Below are positions 43,293 through 51,128 of a stretch of DNA of 64,000 nt, piece after piece. A model generated the notes under the pieces. The model made no database searches. It saw nothing but the letters and a program-made list of their open reading frames with translations, and was not told where the DNA came from. This DNA comes from Alteromonas sp. ASW11-130 (GTDB lineage Bacteria > Pseudomonadota > Gammaproteobacteria > Enterobacterales > Alteromonadaceae), in the NCBI RefSeq assembly GCF_026183735.1, contig NZ_JAPFRE010000015.1:124001-188000 (forward strand). The letters run 5' to 3'. A program made the position numbers and the translations under genes. The stretch's first letter is position 1; every line of letters begins with the position of its first letter.

Positions 43293-43991
43293 ATGAAGAC
43301 GATTGGCTTGATAGGAGGAATGAGCTGGGAAAGTACCGCCAGTTACTACCGGTTAATCAACACTTTGGTCAAACAAAAACTGGGCGGCTTACATTCAGCA
43401 CAGATTGTTGTGGTCAGTGTTGACTTTGCTGTAATTGAGTCGTGTCAGCAAAAGGGTGATTGGGAAAAAGCAGGAGGATTACTCGCTAAAGCGGCTCAAC
43501 AAATTCAAGCTGCAGGGGCTGATTTCCTGATTCTTTGCACTAATACAATGCATTGTGTATCAGCAGCCATAGAAGACGCCGTATCTATTCCCATGTTACA
43601 TATTGCCGATGCCACCGGTATCAAGCTTAAAAAGCAAGGACTCACCACTGTAGGTTTATTGGGAACAGCATTCACTATGCAACAACCGTTTTATAAAGAC
43701 CGACTAAAAAATCAGTTTGGCCTTGATGTGCTCATTCCCAACGCGCGTGATCAAGAATTGGTTCACCGCGTAATTTTTAATGAGCTATGTCAGGGGAAAT
43801 TCAATAACCAATCTAAGCAATCCTATCTACGTATTCTCGAACAACTTCATCAAGAGGGGGCTGAAGGAATTATCTTAGGTTGCACTGAAATTGGTCTGTT
43901 AATTGAGCAGGAGGACACCGAAGTACCATTATTTGATACCGCACAACTTCACGCGGAATTTGCTGTTGATGAGGCCCTAAAGAAAGTTTAA
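43293..43991 (+). CDS. Aspartate/glutamate racemase family protein
   Basis: 232 residues. Two catalytic cysteines are in LCTNTMHC and LGCTEIGLL; the N-terminal GLIGGMSWEST is the family start. Closest in pattern to YgeA-type amino-acid racemases. It follows the PaiB-like gene with no gap. Its C-terminal sequence (PLFDTAQLHAEFAVDEALKK) reappears as a diverged, detached fragment at 47021-47080, evidence for a second, now lost, gene copy. Confidence 0.9.
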   Translation: MKTIGLIGGMSWESTASYYRLINTLVKQKLGGLHSAQIVVVSVDFAVIESCQQKGDWEKAGGLLAKAAQQIQAAGADFLILCTNTMHCVSAAIEDAVSIPMLHIADATGIKLKKQGLTTVGLLGTAFTMQQPFYKDRLKNQFGLDVLIPNARDQELVHRVIFNELCQGKFNNQSKQSYLRILEQLHQEGAEGIILGCTEIGLLIEQEDTEVPLFDTAQLHAEFAVDEALKKV

Positions 43992-44638
43992 CAATCCTTT
44001 TCGCTTTCCTTCCTTATTCAAAACGCATTTTTTATGCGTACAGATATAAAATTCATTTTTAAAAGCCGTATGTAAGCTGATTTGTTTGAAGGCTCATATG
44101 TAAATACTAAAAGTTGCTACTGCACGGCAATTATTAACTCCCCACAAAAGCGTCAATTCGCGCATTCTTTCTCGTTTGTTGAAGGTGATATTCGCCGATA
44201 GCGTAAGTCCTTAAGTCACATAATTAAGATTTACTACTATGTTCATGTTCCATAGGGCGAAACATGTAAATCCTATTTTTTACTCGTTTTCACCTTGGTG
44301 TGATTAAGAAATTTTTACCAATATTCATGCATGTCAGTTTTCTATACACCAAGATTGACCGCAAAACAGGGGCGTAAACCTTAGTACGTCACACAGTTAA
44401 AGCATTTATGCGCAGCGATACCCTACGTCCTGATGATTTTAATGTCAGTTTTTTTTACAAAAAAGCAACATGCGATTTTGTTCAGATTTTAACCACCTTA
44501 AAAATAAGGGATAAATTTCATGGCATAAATGATGCTCTATGATTAAAAACTAAGCAACATTAAAGTTTTGCAGTAGATCGTTTAAGTAATTATAAGAATT
44601 AACGTTGGAACTAGAATCAGACGGGACAGGAGATAGGA
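43992..44638. other. Intergenic region with a sigma-54-like promoter
   Basis: 647 AT-rich bases before the PEP-CTERM gene. It carries the promoter candidate at 44521-44536. Nothing else is supported. Confidence 0.65.
44521..44536 (+). promoter_or_regulatory. Sigma-54 promoter candidate for the PEP-CTERM gene
   Basis: TGGCATAAATGATGCT has the invariant GG and GC doublets at the required 10-base spacing and fits TGGCA(C/T)-N-TGC(A/T). It lies about 100 bases before the ATG at 44639. RpoN control of PEP-CTERM genes through PrsK/PrsR is known in some bacteria. Confidence 0.6.
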
Positions 44639-45643
44639 ATGAATTCTAAATTTACTAAATTAATTGGCGCTGTAGGTATTTTGTTGTGCGCCGGACACGC
44701 AGGTGCAAGCGCTATTATCACTGACGGCAATATTTCACTCGGTGTTGATGATTTCGGCCAGCTCAACATAGGTGGAGGCGTTGCTGACGTAGCGGGTGAA
44801 ACATTTGTCGGCATGCGTTACATTGATACAGCGACAGGTTCTCAATATGAATCAACCTCCCATGGCTGTTATTGCGAAGGCTGGGGTGTAGGTATTGTTG
44901 AAACAAGCGAATCTGGCTTTATCAATAATTCCGCGGGTGGGGGTGGTTTAGTACTTGACAGTTTTGTTTCAACTGCTACTACCGCTACTTCTGTTGTATC
45001 AAGCGCTAGTCTGCAGGTTACTCATGCTTTCGAATTGGCAACTGAAACAGACAATCTATATCGCGTTACCGTGTCAATTGAAAATACGACGGCGACGGAT
45101 ATTGACAACCTGCGATATCGCAGAACCTTTGATTGGGACACCTCACCGACGCCATTTAATGAGTTTGTCACAATAGGTGGCACTGCCGCCGCGACATCTG
45201 TTATTGGTGCTACTGATGATGGTTTCTGTAGTTCCGACCCCTTCAGTTTTTGCGGTACAATAGAAGCGGGTGCTAGCGGTGATTTTGATGCGTCAGGGCC
45301 CAATGACCATGGCGCTAACTTTGATTTTGACTTCGGTGCGTTAGCGGCGGGCGACACGTTTGAGTTCGAAATCTTTTACGGTGGTGCAATTGGGGAAGCG
45401 GCTGCATTGACTTCACTCGGTTTAGTAGGCGCAGAGGCCTACTCGTTCGGTTGGTCTGGTGACGATACCAATCAAGATGGCTTTATTGATGAAACTACTG
45501 ACTTGGCACCTACTTTCATTTTCGGTTTTGCAGGTGTTGGAGGAGTATCTTTACCCCCTCATTCTGATGTAGACGAACCAGCCGTTTTTGCTATGTTCGG
45601 TCTCGCTGCGTTTGTATTAATGAGACTTCGTCGTAAAGCTTAA
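44639..45643 (+). CDS. PEP-CTERM-type sorted surface protein
   Basis: 334 residues. Signal peptide (LIGAVGILLCAGHAGASA), then a beta-rich, Thr/Ser/Gly/Asp-rich, cysteine-containing body. The C-terminal signal is VDEPAVFAMFGLAAFVLMRLRRKA-like: an EP motif, a single hydrophobic helix and a basic tail, as in proteins sorted by exosortase/EpsH. The canonical VPEP is altered to VDEP. Two calcium-loop-like stretches (DDTNQDGFIDE) occur before it. A strong terminator follows. Function unknown; the sorting enzyme is not in the window. Confidence 0.82.
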   Translation: MNSKFTKLIGAVGILLCAGHAGASAIITDGNISLGVDDFGQLNIGGGVADVAGETFVGMRYIDTATGSQYESTSHGCYCEGWGVGIVETSESGFINNSAGGGGLVLDSFVSTATTATSVVSSASLQVTHAFELATETDNLYRVTVSIENTTATDIDNLRYRRTFDWDTSPTPFNEFVTIGGTAAATSVIGATDDGFCSSDPFSFCGTIEAGASGDFDASGPNDHGANFDFDFGALAAGDTFEFEIFYGGAIGEAAALTSLGLVGAEAYSFGWSGDDTNQDGFIDETTDLAPTFIFGFAGVGGVSLPPHSDVDEPAVFAMFGLAAFVLMRLRRKA

Positions 45644-45667
45644 ACTCGACAGTTGCCAATTAAACTC

Positions 45668-45710
45668 AACAGCAATAAGCCGGCATACCCCGGCTTATTG
45701 CTGTTTTTTT
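45668..45710 (+). terminator. Rho-independent terminator of the PEP-CTERM gene
   Basis: AACAGCAATAAGCCGG pairs perfectly with its inverted copy around a 6-base loop (about 16 bp), followed by seven T. Confidence 0.95.
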
Positions 45711-45767
45711 GTATTAAAAATATTCTATATTTAGCAATGTGATATTTTATTAAAATAAGGATTCGTT

Positions 45768-46238
45768 ATGTGTCGAGAAGTGATTTTAAAACTATGTCTG
45801 ACAGTGTTAACGATAGCCATGGGTATAACAGCCGCCGCGGCGCAAACTCACTCGCAAAAGCAAGATTGGACAGTGGTGTGTGACGATGAATGTGTTGCGA
45901 CCCAACAACTTGAAAACCCTAAAAATAAACTTAAATTTACAGCAGTGATCAGCGCCATTAAAAATAATAATCAGGTTGTGCTTAGGGTAATCTTCCCTCT
46001 TGGCGTTTATCTACCGCCCGGCATAGCTTTTAAAATAGGCGAATATGAACAAACACACCCAATGACGGTGTGCATGAAAAATGGATGCTCAGTTATGGCC
46101 CCGCTTACAGATGAATTAGAAAAGCACATGCGTGCTCAGGATACTTTGCTCATTCGATATTTTTCTACGCAAGATCAGGAAAATGAAATAAGTCTTTCAA
46201 TGAAAGGTATCGCCAATACATTGGATATGTTGAAGTAA
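45768..46238 (+). CDS. Invasion-associated locus B (IalB)-like periplasmic protein
   Basis: 156 residues. A signal peptide ends near AAAAQ (about residue 26). The mature part follows the IalB family pattern: DWTVVCDDECVATQQL with paired cysteines, LRVIFPLGVYLPPGIAFKIG, a second cysteine pair in MTVCMKNGCSVMAPL, and a beta-sandwich end. Named from Bartonella, the family is widespread in environmental bacteria, where its role is unknown. ATG at 45768. Confidence 0.8.
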   Translation: MCREVILKLCLTVLTIAMGITAAAAQTHSQKQDWTVVCDDECVATQQLENPKNKLKFTAVISAIKNNNQVVLRVIFPLGVYLPPGIAFKIGEYEQTHPMTVCMKNGCSVMAPLTDELEKHMRAQDTLLIRYFSTQDQENEISLSMKGIANTLDMLK

Positions 46239-46255
46239 CAATTACCTCAGATGCA

Positions 46256-47020
46256 GGCGGCATTCGCCACCATGACGGGATACGCTGCCAACGAAGAAAG
46301 TACTTCGTCACCCCGGAAGGGCGAAAAAAGTACTTCGTCATCCCGGAAGCGCGAAAAAAAAGTACTTCGTCATCCCGGAAGGGCGAAAAAAAGTACTTCG
46401 TCATCCCGGAAGGGCGACGCCCTATCCGGGACCTCCAAAAACAACACTTTACTTTTGCATCAACTAAGCGAGTTAGGAGATGACGGCATTCGCCACCATG
46501 ACGGGATACGCTGCCCACGAAGAAAGTACCCCGTCGTCCCGGAAGGGCGAAAAAAGTACTTCGTCATCCCGGAAGGGCAAAGCCCTATCCGGGACCTCCA
46601 AAAACAACACTTTATCTTTGCATCAACTAAGCGAGTTAGGAGATGGCGGCATTCGCCACCATGACGGGATACGCTGCCAACGAAGAAAGTACCCCGTCGT
46701 CCCGGAAGGGCGAAAAAAGTACTTCGTCATCCCGGAAGGGCGACGCCCTATCCGGGACCTCCAAAAACAACACTTTACTTTTGCATCAACTAAGCGAGTT
46801 AGGAGATGGCGGCATTCGCCACCATGACGGGATACGCTGCCCACGAAGAAAGTACCCCATCGTCCCGGAAGGGCGAAAAAAGTACTTCCTCATCCCGGAA
46901 GGGCGAAAAAAAATACTTCGTCATCCCGGAAGGGCAAAGCCCTATCCGGGACCTCCAAAAACAACACTTTACCTTTGCATCAACTAAGCGAGTTAGGAGA
47001 TGGCGGCATTCGCCACCATA
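46256..47020. repeat. Nested tandem-repeat array with REP-like palindromes
   Basis: Four consecutive units of about 226, 163, 163 and 194 bases, aligned on CGGCATTCGCCACCAT at 46258, 46484, 46647, 46810 and a truncated fifth at 47004. Within each unit is a 31-base subrepeat containing GTACTTCGTCATCCCGGA, present four, two, two and three times, which accounts for the length differences. The last subrepeat of each unit ends in the palindrome TCCCGGA-AGGGC...GCCCT-A-TCCGGGA, a REP-like stem-loop. Long reading frames here on both strands are by-products of the repeat. Confidence 0.95.
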
Positions 47021-47080
47021 CCGCTTTTCGATACCACACAAATTCATACCAAATACGCCGTAAAAGAGGCGCTTAAATAA
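47021..47080 (+). pseudogene. C-terminal remnant of an aspartate/glutamate racemase gene
   Basis: The frame CCG CTT TTC GAT... to TAA encodes PLFDTTQIHTKYAVKEALK and stop. This aligns with the end of the intact racemase at 43293-43991 (PLFDTAQLHAEFAVDEALKK) at about 12 of 19 positions. It begins exactly where the repeat array ends and has no upstream gene body, so the rest of the gene has been lost or replaced by the array. Confidence 0.85.
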
Positions 47081-47193
47081 AACCGCTCACCCCTACTCGT
47101 TAAATCAAATTTTGTCTCTCTATTCTATTGCAAGCGTTCTTTTTTTATTCTAAACCTAAAGAGTACGAAAGAATCGTAAGGCAAAAAGAACGC

Positions 47194-47778
47194 ATGAACC
47201 TGAATCTAATTATTACTTCTGTCGCCGTAATGTGTGTGCTTACAGTGAGGGCAGAAGATGATAACGTGCAACATCACACTAAATTCACCAAACTAGGTGA
47301 AGGAAAAATCACGCAATACGTTGGTCGTGATATTCATCACCATGTTCGAGCGGGCGACTTAGAAAGTAAAATCGCTTTATTTGAAGAAACCTTGCCACCA
47401 AAATCATTAGGCGCCCCACCTCATCGGCACGATAATGAAGACGAAATCTTTATCGTACTAAAAGGAACAGTTCACTTTTTAAATAAAGACAAAGAGATAA
47501 AAGGTGATGCCGGTACTATCGCCGCTTTGCCCCGCGGGCATCTGCATGGATTCTGGAATCCGTATGATGAGCCAGCTCATCTGTTAGTCGTAGTGACCCC
47601 TGGCCATTTCGAGAAGTTTTTCGAAGCCGTAGAAACCGCCATGCAGAACGCTCCTAACGCAACACCAGAACAAATCGGAGCTATCATTGCTCAGGAAACA
47701 GCAAACATGAATGTTCACGTAGATATGAGCAAGCTGCCAGCGTCCGCGAGAGAGCTTTTAGCGCCCTCAGAAAATTGA
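47194..47778 (+). CDS. Exported cupin-domain protein
   Basis: 194 residues from the ATG at 47194, which starts a signal peptide (NLNLIITSVAVMCVLTVRAE). The cupin beta-barrel has metal-site motif 1 in PPHRHDNEDEIFIVLKG (His, His, Glu) and motif 2 in LPRGHLHGFWN (His). An in-frame TTG at 47128 would put 22 charged residues before the signal peptide and is unlikely. Substrate unknown; possibly a periplasmic dioxygenase-like or binding protein. Confidence 0.8.
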   Translation: MNLNLIITSVAVMCVLTVRAEDDNVQHHTKFTKLGEGKITQYVGRDIHHHVRAGDLESKIALFEETLPPKSLGAPPHRHDNEDEIFIVLKGTVHFLNKDKEIKGDAGTIAALPRGHLHGFWNPYDEPAHLLVVVTPGHFEKFFEAVETAMQNAPNATPEQIGAIIAQETANMNVHVDMSKLPASARELLAPSEN

Positions 47779-48016
47779 CTTGTTATCAAAACTCACGGGG
47801 ACCCCACCGCAATATCAGCCTATGCGGGGTATTAATATCTACTAGCCAATAATTACAAACTATATGGCTATTGCTCTCACTGCAGCCTCAATAGTTCGTC
47901 CACTCTCAATGTTTTTGAAGGTTTTGCATGAGCTAATATACATTGACGTTAGTGGTATCACACTCAGGATATCCCGTTGGATTTGTAAGGAGGCATTGTG
48001 TTTTGTAAGCCTCACT

Positions 48017-49510
48017 TCAGTGGAAAAAAAGGTTTTCGTTATGGGATGTGAAATTTAGGGCGCACCGATTTAAGAAATTACTAACCTGCTGTTCGGTATA
48101 CAAATCGCCTTTCCCCGGCTGGTTGTGCGCCAAAGGAGGAAACACACCATAGCCACTTAACAAGCAATTCCACGATACAGCGTCGAAATGGTGCTGTATC
48201 TGTTGGCGCTGTACTTCAGCCTCTAAATCCCCTTTTTTAAACCATGTATCCAGTATGCCTGCAAGAGAAGCAGAAATGGTATTAATATCCCTACCTGCCC
48301 GCCAATATTCTGAGTCGTGACGGCTGTTAAGTTTATAATGCGCCACAATGTAATCTCTGACTCGTTCAAAACGGTGGGTAATCGAATGGTTAAATTCAGG
48401 TTGTTTGCTGTCGTCCAGATAGTTTCCCTTCACATTGGTTAAGAATGATTCCAACGTTATTTGTACGAGATGCAATGCGGTGGCCTCCAATGGTTCGATG
48501 AATCCTTGCGATAAACCGACGGCCAGACAGTTTTTTACCCAGTGGCGCTCACGTTGACCTACGCGCATGGAGAGTTTCCTTGCTTCAACATCTGCGTCGA
48601 GTAAGCCTAAATGACGTCTTAGTTCAGTTTCTGCTGAATCATGATCGGTGAAATCTGAACTGTAAACATAGCCGTTACCATTTCGATTAATTAACGGGAT
48701 CTTCCAACACCACCCATTACTTAACGCCGTTGCTAGCGTTTCCGGTTTAAAAGAATCCATTTGTGGGGTGGGCATAACGACTGCGCTGTCGTTAAACAAG
48801 TTTTGTTTAAAGCTAGTAAACGGTTCGTTCAACGTTTGACCTATTAATAGCCCTCTGAAGCCACTCGCATCAATAAAGAAATCAGCGTGTACGGGTTCAC
48901 CGCTATCCAAAATCACACTATCTATATCACCTGATTCATCAACTTTCACCTCGACAACTTTGGCTTGTTTGTGAACAACGCCCTGCCCCTTAGCGTGTTT
49001 AGAAAGAAAGTTGGCAAGCAACATCGCATCAAAATGATATCCATATTCTATAATAAACGGAAAATTCTCGGGTGTAGTTGGCCCTTTACCTTGATTACTT
49101 AGCACGCCGTTTATTAAGAAATCTTCGGGCTTTGTATGGGTATCTAACCCTAACCGCCGAGTGCGGCTATTGACCAGAAATGCGCGTTTAGTAAACGTAT
49201 CTACCTGAGACGTAAAAGGGTGACAGTATTCGTCAATACCGTTGCCGGGGCTCCAGTCGCGAAACCGTATATTTAATTTATAAGTGGCATTACATTGGGG
49301 CATCCATTGCGAATCGGCGATACCAAGGGTAGCAAAAAAACGCTTTAAAGTGGGCGTAGAGCCTTCTCCCACCCCGATTGTATTAATATCGGGAGACTCT
49401 ATCAGGCTGACGGTGACATTGGCCTGATTAAGCCGATGCGCTAGCAAATTAGCGGCTATCCAACCGGCGGTGCCGCCGCCAACAATAACGACGTGCTTCA
49501 ATTCTTTCAT
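48017..49510 (-). CDS. Flavin-dependent halogenase (tryptophan halogenase family), copy 2
   Basis: 497 residues. FAD-binding GGGTAGW at 11-17, catalytic lysine at Lys78 (TYKLNIRF), the halogenase signature WCWKIP at 267-272, and the PrnA-type active-site glutamate at Glu342 (FIEPLEA). All halogenase hallmarks are thus kept. Members chlorinate or brominate aromatic substrates using FADH2 and O2, needing a flavin reductase that is not in this cluster. It lies 1 nt after copy 1 and downstream of a TonB receptor. Similar halogenase/TonB clusters occur in Caulobacterales and Xanthomonadales; the true substrate is unknown. Confidence 0.9.
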   Translation of the reverse strand: MKELKHVVIVGGGTAGWIAANLLAHRLNQANVTVSLIESPDINTIGVGEGSTPTLKRFFATLGIADSQWMPQCNATYKLNIRFRDWSPGNGIDEYCHPFTSQVDTFTKRAFLVNSRTRRLGLDTHTKPEDFLINGVLSNQGKGPTTPENFPFIIEYGYHFDAMLLANFLSKHAKGQGVVHKQAKVVEVKVDESGDIDSVILDSGEPVHADFFIDASGFRGLLIGQTLNEPFTSFKQNLFNDSAVVMPTPQMDSFKPETLATALSNGWCWKIPLINRNGNGYVYSSDFTDHDSAETELRRHLGLLDADVEARKLSMRVGQRERHWVKNCLAVGLSQGFIEPLEATALHLVQITLESFLTNVKGNYLDDSKQPEFNHSITHRFERVRDYIVAHYKLNSRHDSEYWRAGRDINTISASLAGILDTWFKKGDLEAEVQRQQIQHHFDAVSWNCLLSGYGVFPPLAHNQPGKGDLYTEQQVSNFLNRCALNFTSHNENLFFH

Positions 49511-49511
49511 C

Positions 49512-51002
49512 TTATAACCGACAGAATTTTTTTAAGAAATCATCATGGGAGGGTAATTGAGCGATGGGCTCGTCCTTTATTCGCTTTATGCTCGCCAATG
49601 TGCCAAATAATTTTTCTTCACTAAATGAACCGGCTATAGGATGGTGGTCTTTTGGGTTAATGCCCTGCCCCAGCATGACTTGTAGCCAGGAAGTTTCAAG
49701 AAATAAGTCATCTTGTTCTCTGAAAAGCTGGCCATTTTGCCGAAACAATTCAATTTTTTGGGTTAGTGAATCTGGCACGGGAAGATTGCGCATGTCACGC
49801 CAGAAGCGTGAATCAACCCTCTCATTAACGTGATAGTGAAGAATCAGAAAGTCTCGTATTTGTTCAAACTCAAGTTTAGATTGTTTGTTGTACTCTGCGA
49901 TTTGACTATGATTCACTCCATGGTGGGGGAACATTCGCGCGAGTCTTACAATCGCTGACTGAATAAGATGTATACTTGTTGATTCTAATGGTTCAAGAAA
50001 ACCCGACGATAACCCTACCGCTATCACATTGCGATCCCACTGCTTGCGTCTACGGCCTGTTCGAAAACGAATAACCTTAGGGTCCGCTAATGGTTTTGTG
50101 TCTAAATTGGCCATTAATGTATGATGTGCTTCATCATCGCTGCAATAACTGCTACTATACACTAGGCCATTGCCGTTTCGATGCTGAAGAGGTATACGCC
50201 ACTGCCAGCCTGATGCATGTGCTATTGAACGGGTGTAAGGTAAAGTATGCTCAAGTCGTTCTGAAGGTACCGCTATGGCGCTATCGCAAGGTAAAAAGTG
50301 GCTCCAGTCATCAAATCCAGTACCGAGCTGCTCTTGAATTAGCAGTGCTTTGAAACCGCTACAATCAATGAATAAGTCACCATCGATACGTTGACCATCT
50401 TCCAGTTCAAGGGATTTGATAAACCCAGTTTGCGTATGCTGCTGCACCGTCTTAACCAACCCTTCCGTTCTTTTAACCCCCATCATTTCACTTAAATCAC
50501 GTAAATAGGCGGCATATAGACTTGCATCAAAATGGTAAGCATAGGGTAAATCGAGAATAGGATCTTTCGCATTTATTTGCGCAAACTTGCCTTCCTTCGC
50601 GCATAGGTAATTCAGATCGTAATCCCATATATTAAGCTTATGTCCCATAGCTTGTGCGCGATGAACAAGATGGTGAAAGTGGCAAAACGCCATACTTTTA
50701 CCTGGCACCCCAAAAGTATGAAAATAAGATTCGCCTTGAACGCGCCAGTTTTCAAACTTTATTGCCAACTTAATTGAGCCTTTGGTTTTTTTAAGAAAAT
50801 CCGACTCATTAATGCCCAAAACGGAATTGACGATTTTTATTGGCGGTATCGTCGCTTCTCCCACTCCTATCGGACCAATAGCGTCGGATTCAACTAACTC
50901 GATATCGATGGCCGAGCCGATGATTTTTTTCAACAATGCGGCCGACATCCAGCCGGCGGTCCCGCCTCCAAGGATGACTACTTTTTTAATTAACTCGTTC
51001 AT
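49512..51002 (-). CDS. Flavin-dependent halogenase (tryptophan halogenase family), copy 1
   Basis: 496 residues. GGGTAGW at 12-18, Lys78 in SIKLAIKF, WQWRIP at 266-271, and Glu340 in FLEPLES. It is clearly paralogous to the downstream copy but diverged along its whole length, so the two probably differ in substrate or form a two-step pathway. The ATG at 51002 follows a leader containing a hairpin after the TonB receptor gene. The C-terminal region (LGQGINPKDHHPIAG) is family-typical. Confidence 0.9.
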   Translation of the reverse strand: MNELIKKVVILGGGTAGWMSAALLKKIIGSAIDIELVESDAIGPIGVGEATIPPIKIVNSVLGINESDFLKKTKGSIKLAIKFENWRVQGESYFHTFGVPGKSMAFCHFHHLVHRAQAMGHKLNIWDYDLNYLCAKEGKFAQINAKDPILDLPYAYHFDASLYAAYLRDLSEMMGVKRTEGLVKTVQQHTQTGFIKSLELEDGQRIDGDLFIDCSGFKALLIQEQLGTGFDDWSHFLPCDSAIAVPSERLEHTLPYTRSIAHASGWQWRIPLQHRNGNGLVYSSSYCSDDEAHHTLMANLDTKPLADPKVIRFRTGRRRKQWDRNVIAVGLSSGFLEPLESTSIHLIQSAIVRLARMFPHHGVNHSQIAEYNKQSKLEFEQIRDFLILHYHVNERVDSRFWRDMRNLPVPDSLTQKIELFRQNGQLFREQDDLFLETSWLQVMLGQGINPKDHHPIAGSFSEEKLFGTLASIKRIKDEPIAQLPSHDDFLKKFCRL

Positions 51003-51081
51003 TGCGCTTATTAGTTGCCGTTGTAGAAGGGTTATATTAACAAGACTTAAGAGTATTGGAGAAAGAAATATAAAACAGATA

Positions 51082-51114
51082 AAAGCGGCATTCAGAAGGA
51101 CTGAATACCGCTTT
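51082..51114. terminator. Hairpin between the TonB receptor and halogenase genes
   Basis: AAAGCGG-ATTCAG stems (13 of 14 paired) with a 5-base loop. The minus-strand side is followed by only TTTTA, while the plus-strand side has eight T. It may partially terminate receptor transcripts and so lower halogenase expression. Confidence 0.7.
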
Positions 51115-51128
51115 TTTTTAGCGTAAGG

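Noticed and set aside
46256..47020. Regular spacing suggestive of a CRISPR array
   Set aside because: The intervals between repeats are themselves repeated rather than unique, unit size is far too large and varies, and no cas genes are present.
46251..47063. Several ORFs of 70-140 codons on both strands
   Set aside because: They are translations of the tandem repeat. The unit length (163) is not a multiple of three, so the same sequence is read in successive frames; there is no family resemblance or start signal.
47864..48058. 64-codon plus-strand ORF overlapping the halogenase 3' end, and a roughly 50-codon minus-strand frame in the same gap
   Set aside because: No family resemblance and no clear ribosome-binding site; the overlap with the halogenase makes the plus-strand frame a likely shadow.
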